From: an uncultured Lachnospiraceae bacterium
Lineage (GTDB): Bacteria; Bacillota; Clostridia; Lachnospirales; Lachnospiraceae
NCBI GenBank assembly: GCA_934402515.1
Contig: CAKRTZ010000038.1
Coordinates: 1-22,270, forward strand
Reading direction: 5' to 3'
Length of the DNA stretch: 22,270 bases
Shown: piece by piece, positions 7,670 through 15,557 of the stretch
How positions within the stretch are numbered: the stretch's first letter is position 1
How the letters are laid out: the number at the start of each line of letters is the position of its first letter
Program-made: the position numbers and the translations under genes
The notes under the pieces: generated by a model
Databases searched by the model: none
What the model was told of the DNA's origin: nothing
The model's input: only the letters and a program-made list of their open reading frames with translations

Positions 7670-10126
7670 TTATTTTGCTTCTGGTTGTTTCACCGTAAAG
7701 GTAATTTCTTTATTCTTGACCCCTGCCACAACTTTATCCCCGGGTTTGATATTGCCACTGAGGATTTCCTCTGCCAGTTTGTCTTCAATGGTGTTCTGGA
7801 TCGCACGTTTCAGCGGTCTTGCCCCCATCTTATAATCTGCGTATTTTTCTACGATGTAATCCTTGCATTGGGGTGACAGTGTCAGCTTAATCTGCATTTG
7901 TGCCTCACAGCGGGTGCTGAGGTGTTTCGCCAACAGCGTGACAATCTCCTTCATGTTTTCCTTATTCAAAGGATGGAATACCATGATTTCATCAATTCGG
8001 TTGATAAATTCCGGTTTGAAGATGCGTTTCACTTCTTCCATGACCCCACTCTTCATCTTCTCATAGTCCTGCTTTTCCGAGGGTTTCGCATTAAAGCCCA
8101 GGTTTTTGGGCTCGATAATGCGGTTTGCTCCCGCATTGGAAGTCATGATCAGAATCGTGTTCTTAAAGCTGACCTTTCGTCCTTTGGAATCTGTGATATG
8201 CCCGTCATCCAGCACCTGCAACAGAACATTAAAGACATCCGGGTGCGCCTTCTCAATCTCGTCAAAAAGTACTACAGAATAAGGATTCCGACGAATTTTC
8301 TCAGAAAGCTGTCCTCCCTCCTCGAAACCCACATATCCCGGAGGAGAACCGATCATCTTGGACACCGAATGTCCCTCCATGTATTCTGACATGTCCACAC
8401 GGATCAGGGCATTTTCCGAACCAAACATTGCTTCCGCCAAAGCTTTGGAAAGCTCTGTCTTACCCACACCGGTGGGACCTAAAAACAGGAAGGAGGCGAT
8501 GGGTCTGTTGGGATCCTGTAATCCTACACGCCCACGGCGCATTGCCTTTGCCACGGCTTTCACAGCCTCTTCCTGACCGATGACCCGTTTATGCAGAATA
8601 GATTCCATTTTTAGGAGACGTTCACTTTCCTTCTCTGCAATCTTTTTCACCGGAATTTTCGTCCACATGGCAACAACCTCCGCAATATCGGCCTCGGTCA
8701 CCTCATAACGCTTTTCCTCGTTATCCTTACGGATTTTCTCTTCCATCCGGTTATATTTCTGAATCAGTCTGTCCTGTTCCTGCTTCAGTTCACTGGCCCG
8801 GGTAAATGCTTCCGATTTGAGGGCATCCTCCATCTGTAAGTCTATCTCATGAATCTGCACTGCCATCCCGTTAAGCTTCTCCGGAGTTTTCATGGTACGC
8901 AGACGCACTGCAGATGCTGCCTCATCAATCAGATCGATGGCTTTATCCGGAAGATTTCTATCATTGATATAGCGGTTGGAAAGACGAACTGCAGCTTCAA
9001 TAGCATCCTCCGTGATCTTCACACGGTGATGATCCTCGTACCTTCCTGCCACTCCCTTTAAGATCCCGATGCTTTCCTCCACCGTAGGTTCTTCCACGGT
9101 AACCGGTTGGAAACGGCGCTCTAAAGCCGCATCCTTCTCAATATATTTCCGATACTCGGCAATGGTGGTTGCTCCGATTAACTGGATTTCTCCCCGCGCC
9201 AGAGATGGTTTCAAAATATTGGAGGCGTCAATCGCACCTTCCGCGCCACCGGCACCGATGATGGTATGCACCTCATCCAGAAAGAGAATGATATTTCCAT
9301 CTTCAATGACCTCGCCGATGACCTTCTTGATTCGTTCCTCAAATTCTCCGCGATATTTACTTCCTGCAACCATCCCGGATAAATCCAGGGTCAAAAGCCT
9401 TTTATTCTGCACTGTAGCCGGCACATCTCCTGCTACGATTCTCAGGGCTAACCCCTCCACCACAGCAGTTTTGCCCACACCGGGTTCTCCCACCAGACAG
9501 GGATTGTTCTTAGTTCTTCTGCTTAAAATCTGGATAACCCGCTGAATTTCCGCATCACGTCCGATGACCGGATCCAGTTTGCCATCCCGTGCCTGAGCGG
9601 TAAGATCACGGCTGTACTGTTCTAACACAGAACCTCCTTTTTTCCGCCTGGCCGCCTTACGGGACAGGTCTTCCTTGTATAAATTGGGATCTTCCCCTAT
9701 GGCACTTAACACATCCGCATAGACTTTCTGCACCGGAATCCCCAGGGTATTGAGCAGACGAACCGCTACATTTTCTCCCTCTTTGATCAGTGCAAGTAAA
9801 AGATGCTCCGTACCGGTCTGTTCCTGATGGAAGCGCTGTGCCTGACTGTATGCCTCCTCTATGACCTTAACGGCACGGGGTGAATATTTATCCCGGTCTT
9901 TGACCATCACCGGTTGTTCCGGCGACAGCAGTTCTTCAATCATACTCTCGATCTGTTCAGCAGTCACGCCGTTATTTACCAGCACTTTTGCGGCAACGCC
10001 GCTCCCCTCCTGTAACAGACCAAAAAGAATATGTTCCGTTCCTATATATCCGTTATGCATTCTGCGTGCGGCCTTTTCTGCCAGCGTCAGCGCATTCCCG
10101 GCTTTTTCCGTAAACCTGGGCTGCAT
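7670..10126 (-). CDS. clpC: ATP-dependent Clp protease ATPase subunit ClpC
   Basis: An 818-aa AAA+ unfoldase that feeds substrates to ClpP. It has two Clp_N repeats (1-145), the first AAA domain with Walker A GEPGVGKT (213-220), a short coiled UVR/M-domain segment at about 415-450 that separates ClpC from the longer ClpB, and a second AAA domain with GPTGVGKTE near 550, followed by a D2-small domain. An MGSPPGYVGF-like pore region is present (IGSPPGYVGFEEGGQL). The start codon overlaps the stop of the upstream regulator by one base (TAATG) with GGAGG in place. The usual partners ctsR, mcsA and mcsB are absent, so arginine-phosphate targeting by McsB is not encoded here. Confidence 0.97.
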   Translation of the reverse strand: MQPRFTEKAGNALTLAEKAARRMHNGYIGTEHILFGLLQEGSGVAAKVLVNNGVTAEQIESMIEELLSPEQPVMVKDRDKYSPRAVKVIEEAYSQAQRFHQEQTGTEHLLLALIKEGENVAVRLLNTLGIPVQKVYADVLSAIGEDPNLYKEDLSRKAARRKKGGSVLEQYSRDLTAQARDGKLDPVIGRDAEIQRVIQILSRRTKNNPCLVGEPGVGKTAVVEGLALRIVAGDVPATVQNKRLLTLDLSGMVAGSKYRGEFEERIKKVIGEVIEDGNIILFLDEVHTIIGAGGAEGAIDASNILKPSLARGEIQLIGATTIAEYRKYIEKDAALERRFQPVTVEEPTVEESIGILKGVAGRYEDHHRVKITEDAIEAAVRLSNRYINDRNLPDKAIDLIDEAASAVRLRTMKTPEKLNGMAVQIHEIDLQMEDALKSEAFTRASELKQEQDRLIQKYNRMEEKIRKDNEEKRYEVTEADIAEVVAMWTKIPVKKIAEKESERLLKMESILHKRVIGQEEAVKAVAKAMRRGRVGLQDPNRPIASFLFLGPTGVGKTELSKALAEAMFGSENALIRVDMSEYMEGHSVSKMIGSPPGYVGFEEGGQLSEKIRRNPYSVVLFDEIEKAHPDVFNVLLQVLDDGHITDSKGRKVSFKNTILIMTSNAGANRIIEPKNLGFNAKPSEKQDYEKMKSGVMEEVKRIFKPEFINRIDEIMVFHPLNKENMKEIVTLLAKHLSTRCEAQMQIKLTLSPQCKDYIVEKYADYKMGARPLKRAIQNTIEDKLAEEILSGNIKPGDKVVAGVKNKEITFTVKQPEAK

Positions 10127-10503
10127 TAATCGATTCCTCCATAATTCCCATAAATTTCATCAATAAGAGCATGCACTTCTTCCCGGGAAATATTCTTACA
10201 GCTTGCCTTCGCCAACACGACTTTCAGCTCCTTCTCCATTTCCTCCAGGGCACGCACTTTATTAATATCTACCGCCACAACGGCTCCACGGCGTCTGTCC
10301 ACCTTTACAAACCCTTCCTGTTTCAACACCGTATAGGCTTTATTTACGGTATGCATATTGATACCGATGGTGTCTGCCAGCTGGCGCACGGAAGGTAAGG
10401 AATCTCCTTCATGAAAATGATCCATGGCGATTCCCTGTATGATCTGATTGCACAGCTGCAAATATAACGCCTCTTCACTGTTAAAATCCATTTCAATGAT
10501 CAT
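10126..10503 (-). CDS. GntR-family regulator, YtrA type
   Basis: A 125-aa DNA-binding protein. The N-terminal winged helix is typical of GntR (ALYLQLCNQIIQGI, then LPSVRQLADTIGINMHTVNK as helix-turn-helix, then VLKQEGFVKVDRRRG as wing). The short C-terminal part (about 45 residues) is a helical dimerisation segment as in the YtrA subfamily, too short to bind a metabolite. It is the first gene of the clpC unit and overlaps clpC by one base. A perfect 12-bp dyad covers its promoter, which is the usual layout for YtrA-type autorepression. I therefore infer that it replaces CtsR as the regulator of clpC in this organism. Confidence 0.88.
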   Translation of the reverse strand: MIIEMDFNSEEALYLQLCNQIIQGIAMDHFHEGDSLPSVRQLADTIGINMHTVNKAYTVLKQEGFVKVDRRRGAVVAVDINKVRALEEMEKELKVVLAKASCKNISREEVHALIDEIYGNYGGID

Positions 10504-10532
10504 CGTGTGGAATCCTCCTTTCGCCTATTTCA

Positions 10533-10565
10533 TCAATTCACAGAAACAAATTTCTCATGAATTGA
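10533..10565 (-). other. Hairpin in the 5' leader of the GntR-clpC transcript
   Basis: TCAATTCA and TGAATTGA form a perfect 8-bp outer stem. An inner AGAAA/TTTCT pair around a 4-nt loop extends it, with a small internal loop. It lies downstream of the promoter and ends about 16 bases before the GGAGG of the regulator gene. It may be a second regulator site or an RNA element affecting stability or translation. Confidence 0.45.
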
Positions 10566-10571
10566 CAAATC

Positions 10572-10615
10572 ACCCGTGTTATATTGATATTATAACACGG
10601 GTAATTATCTGTCAA
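10572..10615 (-). promoter_or_regulatory. Promoter and perfect palindromic operator of the GntR-clpC operon
   Basis: ACCCGTGTTATA (10572-10583) and TATAACACGGGT (10591-10602) form a perfect 12-bp inverted repeat with a 7-bp centre. On the minus strand, TTGACA (10610-10615) and TATAAT (10589-10594) are both consensus, with a short 15-nt spacer. The dyad covers the -10 box, so a protein bound there would block RNA polymerase. The first gene encodes a YtrA-type GntR repressor, the obvious candidate ligand. No CtsR box is visible. Confidence 0.85.
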
Positions 10616-10635
10616 GAAAAGGCCGTTGTGCCTTT
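10612..10635 (-). terminator. Short terminator at the end of the pur operon
   Basis: On the minus strand AAAGGC and GCCTTT form a 6-bp stem with a 6-nt loop, followed by TTTTCTT. The stem begins in the stop codon of the SH3-domain gene, and its T tract runs into the TTGACA box of the next promoter. The stem is short, so some read-through into the clpC unit is possible. Confidence 0.5.
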
Positions 10636-11959
10636 ATTTTTTATCATTCAGATTTAAGAATTCAAACTCAAACTCGTCATCATCCATTAAGAAGTTTCTG
10701 GACTTGCGGGGTGCTGCCTCCTGGTTGGCAACCTTCTTGCCGGGCACTTCCTCCTCTGGGTCATAGCTGACTTCGGGAGCACGTTTTACAGGCTGTTTTG
10801 CCCTGGCAGGCTGCTGTCTTACAGGCTGCTGTTTCGGTCTTGCAGGCTGCTGTCTGGGTCTGCGGACAGGGCGTCGTTCTTCTTCCTCGTCGTCGTCCTC
10901 ATCCTCATCCTCATCTTCCTCGTCGTCCTCTTCTTCATCATCGTCGTCTGCTCTTAGAAACTTACGCTTTTTGAAGGTGAAACGCTGCGGCTCGTCCTCG
11001 TCATCGTCCTCCTCATCGTCGTCCTCTTCGTAGCTATACGATCCTTCGTGCAGCTTAAAGCCGAGAACGGTGGAAAGGATTGCAAGAAGAATGACAACAA
11101 CTGCTAATACAATGAGAATGGTTTTCTGTTTTGCAATGGTTGCTTCCAGGATATCCATTCCTGCATTGCCCTGCTCCTGGGCAGATAACAGGTCGTTCAA
11201 TTTCTGTCTGCGGCTGTTGGTATAATCATTTAAATACCACTCGTACTCTCCATCGGGATTGGTGGTATACTCCAGGGCATAGTCCACATCCGGTGTAGGG
11301 ACATCTGCCTGCTCTGTTTCAGACTCTTCCTCAGGTGCCTCCTCGGAAGTTTCCTCTTCCGTGACAATAACCTCACCTAATTCTATGAAATCATAACGGA
11401 TAAATCCGGTCACTTCAGAGCCATTGGAAATAAAGCTTACCTGATACCATACTTTACCGGAAGAGTCCGTTGCCTGTCCATTGACTGTCACTGCTGTTCC
11501 ATTTGCCACGGTGGTCACTACGCTGCCGGATGTGCTGGCACTGGAACGCACCCGCACATCATTGGTGGTAACCGTTGCACCCTGCGCAGGCATCGCCGTT
11601 ACATCTGTAGTGGATGTCACCTCCGTGTTTGTACTTGTGTTTGTATCTGTGGCGGTTGCAGCAGAACCGCTATCTGTTTTCACCAGATCCGAACGGATAT
11701 ATCCGGTGGCTCCGTCTACCGTCACCTGATACCATACCATTCCGGAGCCATCAGTGGCTTCAGACTGGATATTCAATACCTGATCCTTCTTTACAGAACC
11801 CACTACCGTACTGGTGGAATCCGCATTCTGACGTACGTTGGCGCTATTGGCAACGACGGTCGCCGTTCCCTCCGCACATACAGTCAGCCCCGGTGTTCCC
11901 ACAAACAGCACTGCTGCCAGTGCCAAAGACACTACCGTTTTTATCCATAATTTTCTCAT
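10634..11959 (-). CDS. Membrane-anchored protein with two bacterial SH3 domains and an acidic tail
   Basis: A 441-aa protein. A signal peptide (cleavage near TVCA-EG, about residue 29) is followed by two SH3b domains (about 32-95 and 128-195), each with NVRQNADSTSTVVG or DVRVRSSASTSGSVV and a W-Y-Q-V strand. These usually bind cell-wall peptides. A Thr/Ser-rich linker and an acidic spacer lead to one membrane helix (about 276-298, TILIVLAVVVILLAILSTVL). The C-terminal part is a cytoplasmic low-complexity tail with long Asp/Glu runs, then a Pro/Gln/Arg-rich segment and a conserved-looking end. It begins 25 nt after purD with AGGAGG, so it is the last gene of the purine operon, an odd partner. 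It may sense or link the wall to a cytoplasmic partner. Confidence 0.82.
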   Translation of the reverse strand: MRKLWIKTVVSLALAAVLFVGTPGLTVCAEGTATVVANSANVRQNADSTSTVVGSVKKDQVLNIQSEATDGSGMVWYQVTVDGATGYIRSDLVKTDSGSAATATDTNTSTNTEVTSTTDVTAMPAQGATVTTNDVRVRSSASTSGSVVTTVANGTAVTVNGQATDSSGKVWYQVSFISNGSEVTGFIRYDFIELGEVIVTEEETSEEAPEEESETEQADVPTPDVDYALEYTTNPDGEYEWYLNDYTNSRRQKLNDLLSAQEQGNAGMDILEATIAKQKTILIVLAVVVILLAILSTVLGFKLHEGSYSYEEDDDEEDDDEDEPQRFTFKKRKFLRADDDDEEEDDEEDEDEDEDDDEEEERRPVRRPRQQPARPKQQPVRQQPARAKQPVKRAPEVSYDPEEEVPGKKVANQEAAPRKSRNFLMDDDEFEFEFLNLNDKK

Positions 11960-11984
11960 GAGAAGTTTCCTCCTGTGTTACTCT

Positions 11985-13259
11985 TTATGCCTCATCAATC
12001 GCTTTTCCGATATCATGACGCATATATTTATTTTCAAACTGTACCCATTCCGTGGCCTCATATGCCTTGGCGCGGGCCTCTTTTAAATCTTTTCCGGTTG
12101 CGGTAATGCCCAGAACACGTCCACCGTTGGTGACAATGCCCTTCTCCGTCTGTTTCGTTCCCGCATGGAAACAGTAATAGTCCTCTTTCCCCTCGAAGTT
12201 CTCCAGACCCGAAATCACAAAGCCCTTTTCATAGGAAACGGGATAACCATCTGAGGCAAGTACCACGCAGACTGCTGCATTGTCCTCAAACTGCAAATCT
12301 ACCTGGTCTAAAGTGCCATCGATACAGGCATCCACCACATCCATGATGTCGTTTTTCATGCGGGGCAGTACCACCTGTGCCTCCGGGTCGCCGAAACGTG
12401 CGTTGTACTCTAACACCCTGGGCCCCTTGGGGGTAAGCATCAGGCCGAAGAAGATTACGCCCTTGAAGGGACGTCCTTCCGCTGCCATGGCATCCACGGT
12501 TGCCTGGTAAATATATTTCTGGCAGAACTCGTCCACCTCTTTGGTATAGAAGGGGCTGGGAGAAAAATTGCCCATTCCGCCGGTATTGAGTCCCTGGTCA
12601 CCGTCCTTGGCACGCTTATGATCCTGGGCGGAAGACATAATGCGGATGGTCTTTCCATCCACGAAGGAAAGCACGGAAACCTCCCGTCCGGTCATGAATT
12701 CCTCCACCACCATCCGGTTTCCTGCGGAGCCGAAATGCTTATCCTGCATAATCTCCTTGACGCCTGCTTTTGCCTCCTCTAAGGTGTTGCAAATCAGAAC
12801 GCCCTTGCCCAGTGCCAGACCATCTGCCTTTAAGACGATGGGCATCTCTGCAGTCTCCAGATAAGCCAGGGCTTTTTCCGGGTCGTCAAAGGTCTCATAG
12901 CCTGCGGTGGGAATGTTGTATTTTTTCATCAAGTCCTTGGAGAAAGCTTTACTTCCCTCCAGAATCGCCGCTTTTTTATTGGGGCCAAAGGCACGGATGC
13001 CTGCCTCGGTGAGGGCATCCACCAGGCCGCCTACTAAGGGATCATCCGGTGCTACAAAAACCAAATCCACTGCCTTTTCTTTGGCATAGGCAATAATCTT
13101 GTCGAATTCCATGACACCGATGGAAGAATCACACTCTGCAATCTGGGCAATTCCTGCATTGCCGGGTACGCAGTACAACTTATCCACGCGTTTACTTTTT
13201 TTCATGCTGGTGGCGATGGCATGCTCTCTGCCGCCGCTGCCTACAATCAGTACCTTCAT
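11985..13259 (-). CDS. purD: Phosphoribosylamine-glycine ligase (GAR synthetase)
   Basis: A 424-aa enzyme of de novo purine synthesis that joins phosphoribosylamine and glycine using ATP. The N-terminal Rossmann-like part starts MKVLIVGSGGREHAIA with the family motif, and PGNAGIAQ follows. The ATP-grasp centre carries VLKADGLALGKGVLI, and the Mg-binding end reads VLEYNARFGDPEAQVVLPR. Length is normal. Its ATG overlaps the purN stop (ATGA), so the two are translationally coupled. Confidence 0.97.
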   Translation of the reverse strand: MKVLIVGSGGREHAIATSMKKSKRVDKLYCVPGNAGIAQIAECDSSIGVMEFDKIIAYAKEKAVDLVFVAPDDPLVGGLVDALTEAGIRAFGPNKKAAILEGSKAFSKDLMKKYNIPTAGYETFDDPEKALAYLETAEMPIVLKADGLALGKGVLICNTLEEAKAGVKEIMQDKHFGSAGNRMVVEEFMTGREVSVLSFVDGKTIRIMSSAQDHKRAKDGDQGLNTGGMGNFSPSPFYTKEVDEFCQKYIYQATVDAMAAEGRPFKGVIFFGLMLTPKGPRVLEYNARFGDPEAQVVLPRMKNDIMDVVDACIDGTLDQVDLQFEDNAAVCVVLASDGYPVSYEKGFVISGLENFEGKEDYYCFHAGTKQTEKGIVTNGGRVLGITATGKDLKEARAKAYEATEWVQFENKYMRHDIGKAIDEA

Positions 13260-13855
13260 AGTTGAATCCTTTCATTTGCTATATCATCAATCGCCTGGGG
13301 CAGAATCACCCATTCTGCCTGTTCCATAATACGTTTCTGTAATACCTCCGGGGTATCTCCCGGTTCTACCATCACCGGTTTCTGGGCAATAATCTCCCCG
13401 GTGTCAATTCCACAATCTACGAAATGAACGGTTGCCCCGCTGACCTTTACTCCACGGGCAAGTGCCTTCTCATGGACATGGAGACCATAACAGCCCACGC
13501 CGCAGAAGGAAGGAATCAAAGAGGGGTGGATGTTGATAATGCGGTGGGGAAACGCCTCCACCATCGCCTCCGGGATTGCCACCAGAAATCCTGCCAGCAC
13601 AATCAGATCGGGATTTAACTCTTTCATCTTCCGGGTAAAATCCTCGTTAAAAGCAGCCCTGTCGGGATAGCTTTTGGGAGACATGCAGATGGCATCAATG
13701 CCTTTGTTTCTGGCACGCTCCAGGGCATAGGCTCCTGCATTGTTGCTGATGACCGCCAGAATCTGGGTGTTGGTAATCTTCCCATTATCAATGGCATCCA
13801 GAATTGCCTGAAGGTTCGTGCCACCGCCGGATACACATACCACCGTCTTTAGCAT
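13256..13855 (-). CDS. purN: Phosphoribosylglycinamide formyltransferase (GAR transformylase)
   Basis: A 199-aa enzyme that formylates GAR using 10-formyl-THF, the third step of the purine pathway. It has the phosphate loop VSGGGTNLQAI, the catalytic region IINIHPSLIPSF with the conserved Asn and His, and the catalytic Asp in CGIDTGEIIAQ. I start at MLKTVVCVSGGG because family members begin there and because this ATG overlaps the purM stop in ATGCTAA; a longer frame to 13885 would only add purM codons read out of frame. The loop after the HPSLIPSF motif (CGVGCYGLHVHE) departs from the common FPG version. Confidence 0.95.
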   Translation of the reverse strand: MLKTVVCVSGGGTNLQAILDAIDNGKITNTQILAVISNNAGAYALERARNKGIDAICMSPKSYPDRAAFNEDFTRKMKELNPDLIVLAGFLVAIPEAMVEAFPHRIINIHPSLIPSFCGVGCYGLHVHEKALARGVKVSGATVHFVDCGIDTGEIIAQKPVMVEPGDTPEVLQKRIMEQAEWVILPQAIDDIANERIQL

Positions 13856-14874
13856 AATTCTACACCCTTCTCGCCGGCTACGCATTTACCTACCACATAA
13901 GGGGTATCTCCTGCTGCCTTGATGGCCTCCATGGTCTTGTCCACATCCGCAGGGTCTACTGCCAGGATCATGCCAAGTCCCATGTTGTAGGTGTTGTACA
14001 TCATTTTTTCCTCAATGCCACCTTTTTTCTGCATCAGGGTAAAGATGGGAGGAATGGGATAACTGTCTTTCTCCACGCATGCCTTGATTCCGTCGGGGAG
14101 CATACGGGGAATATTTTCATAAAATCCACCACCGGTGATATGGCTGCAGGCTTTCACACGCACGCCGCTGTCCTTGATGGATTTCAGTGCTTTCACATAA
14201 ATACGGGTGGGTGCAAGCAAAGCCTCACCCAGGGTGGTTCCCAGCTCATCGTAATAGGTTTCCAGACTCTCTTTGGTCATCTCAAATACCTTGCGAACCA
14301 GGGAGAAACCATTGCTATGTACGCCGGTGCTTGCCATACCAATGAGTACATCGCCGTCTTTTAAATCTGCACCTGTGATTAAATCCTTCTCGTCCACAAC
14401 ACCCACTGCAAAGCCGGCTAAGTCGTACTCGTCCTCCGGCATCAGTCCGGGATGTTCTGCGGTCTCGCCACCGATTAAGGCTGCGCCGGACTGCTTACAG
14501 CCCTCTGCCACACCCTTTACGATAGTTGCAATCTTTTCGGGATAGTTCTTACCACATGCGATATAGTCCAGGAAAAACAAAGGTTCACCGCCTGCACATG
14601 CCACATCGTTCACGCACATTGCCACGCAGTCAATTCCAATCGTGTCATGCTTGTCCAGTAAAAAAGCAAGTTTGATTTTGGTTCCCACACCATCTGTTCC
14701 TGACAGTAATACGGGGTTTTCCATCTTCTTGATGTTTTCCAGAGAAAAGGCTCCGGAAAAGCCGCCCAGTCCACCAAGTACCTCAGGTCTCATGGTTCCC
14801 TTGACAAATTTTTTCATCAGTTCTACGGATTCGTATCCAGCCTCGATATCCACACCTGCGTTTTTGTAATCCAT
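13849..14874 (-). CDS. purM: Phosphoribosylformylglycinamidine cyclo-ligase (AIR synthetase)
   Basis: A 341-aa enzyme that closes the imidazole ring of AIR with ATP. It shows YKNAGVDIEAG at the start, GGLGGFSGAFSL, LSGTDGVGTKIKLA with the ATP-binding Asp, GGETAEHPGLMPEDEYDLAG, and GMASTGVHSNGFSLVRKV, all classic for PurM. Length is normal. The stop overlaps the purN start by seven bases; the start lies 25 nt after purE with AAGGAGAAAGAGG upstream. Confidence 0.97.
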   Translation of the reverse strand: MDYKNAGVDIEAGYESVELMKKFVKGTMRPEVLGGLGGFSGAFSLENIKKMENPVLLSGTDGVGTKIKLAFLLDKHDTIGIDCVAMCVNDVACAGGEPLFFLDYIACGKNYPEKIATIVKGVAEGCKQSGAALIGGETAEHPGLMPEDEYDLAGFAVGVVDEKDLITGADLKDGDVLIGMASTGVHSNGFSLVRKVFEMTKESLETYYDELGTTLGEALLAPTRIYVKALKSIKDSGVRVKACSHITGGGFYENIPRMLPDGIKACVEKDSYPIPPIFTLMQKKGGIEEKMMYNTYNMGLGMILAVDPADVDKTMEAIKAAGDTPYVVGKCVAGEKGVELC

Positions 14875-14899
14875 GTTTATCCTCTTTCTCCTTCATACG

Positions 14900-15403
14900 T
14901 TATTTATAATTTTTATAGCCCACTTCCTGTAACCGGGCATCCTTGGCGATAACCTGTTTCTTCTGTGCAGCGGTGTACTCCACCAGTTTCTGCAGCATTT
15001 CCGAATCCGATGCCGCAAGAATTCTGGCTGCCAGAATTGCCGCATTTTTTGCGCCGTCAATCGCTACCGTGGCTACCGGCACTCCGGGAGGCATCTGCAT
15101 AATGGAGAACACTGCATCCATGCCATCCAGCTTTTTGCCGGAAAGGGGTACGCCGATGACCGGCAGGGGAAATAACGCCGCGCACATACCGGGCAGGGCT
15201 GCTGCCATTCCCGCTCCGGCTATCATAACCTTCATGCCTCTTTCCCGGGCAGTTCCCGCCCAATCCACTAAAAGTTCCGGCTCTCTGTGAGCGGAAATAA
15301 TACGCATCTCATAAGAAATGCCCAGTTCTTCCAGCATTTCTGCTGCTTTACTCATAACCGGCAAGTCTGAATCACTGCCCATTACAATTCCAACCTGTGC
15401 CAT
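14900..15403 (-). CDS. purE: N5-carboxyaminoimidazole ribonucleotide mutase, class I
   Basis: A 167-aa enzyme that moves the carboxyl group of N5-CAIR to give CAIR. VGIVMGSDSDLPVMSKA and RIISAHREPELL carry the active-site Ser, Asp and His typical of class I PurE, and the phosphate and ring contacts AGAGMAAALPGM and IGVPLSGKKLDGMD follow. I start at MAQVGIVMG (AAGGAAG nine bases upstream); the longer frame to 15448 runs through a leader palindrome and the promoter leader. It is the first gene of the purine operon. No purK is visible in the window, so either it is elsewhere or the enzyme works with bicarbonate chemistry supplied otherwise. Confidence 0.95.
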   Translation of the reverse strand: MAQVGIVMGSDSDLPVMSKAAEMLEELGISYEMRIISAHREPELLVDWAGTARERGMKVMIAGAGMAAALPGMCAALFPLPVIGVPLSGKKLDGMDAVFSIMQMPPGVPVATVAIDGAKNAAILAARILAASDSEMLQKLVEYTAAQKKQVIAKDARLQEVGYKNYK

Positions 15404-15428
15404 AGTGTACTTCCTTTCCCTCATTCTT

Positions 15429-15448
15429 GTGGTCATTTCCATGACCAC
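15429..15448 (-). other. Perfect palindrome in the purE leader
   Basis: GTGGTCAT and ATGACCAC are perfect 8-bp arms around a TTCC centre. It lies about 10 bases after the likely transcription start and 25 bases before the purE start codon. It can be a repressor site or a leader RNA hairpin. No purine or guanine riboswitch fold was recognised around it. Confidence 0.5.
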
Positions 15449-15456
15449 ACACCAAA

Positions 15457-15488
15457 TTTAGTGTACTAAACTTTTTTCTTCCACGCAA
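15457..15488 (-). promoter_or_regulatory. Promoter of the purE operon with a palindromic -10 region
   Basis: On the minus strand TTGCGT (15483-15488) and TACACT (15460-15465) are spaced by 17 nt. The -10 box is inside the palindrome TTTAGTGTACTAAA (15457-15470, 6-bp arms), which could be a repressor site. The interval 15489-15557 holds the end of the M29 transcript; I see no clear terminator there, so read-through from the pyrE unit is possible. Confidence 0.65.
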
Positions 15489-15557
15489 GGATTTCTTCTT
15501 TAAGAAAATCGTAAGATTTAGGCTGCTGTTCACTCGTACCTGATTCCAGTAACAATT

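Noticed and set aside
10533..10620. CtsR operator before clpC
   Set aside because: No GGTCAAA direct-repeat heptads are seen; the dyad ACCCGTGTTATA is different.
15404..15557. Purine or guanidine riboswitch before purE
   Set aside because: The predicted leader is only ~55 nt and holds one simple palindrome. The three-way junction and conserved loops of known purine aptamers are not present.
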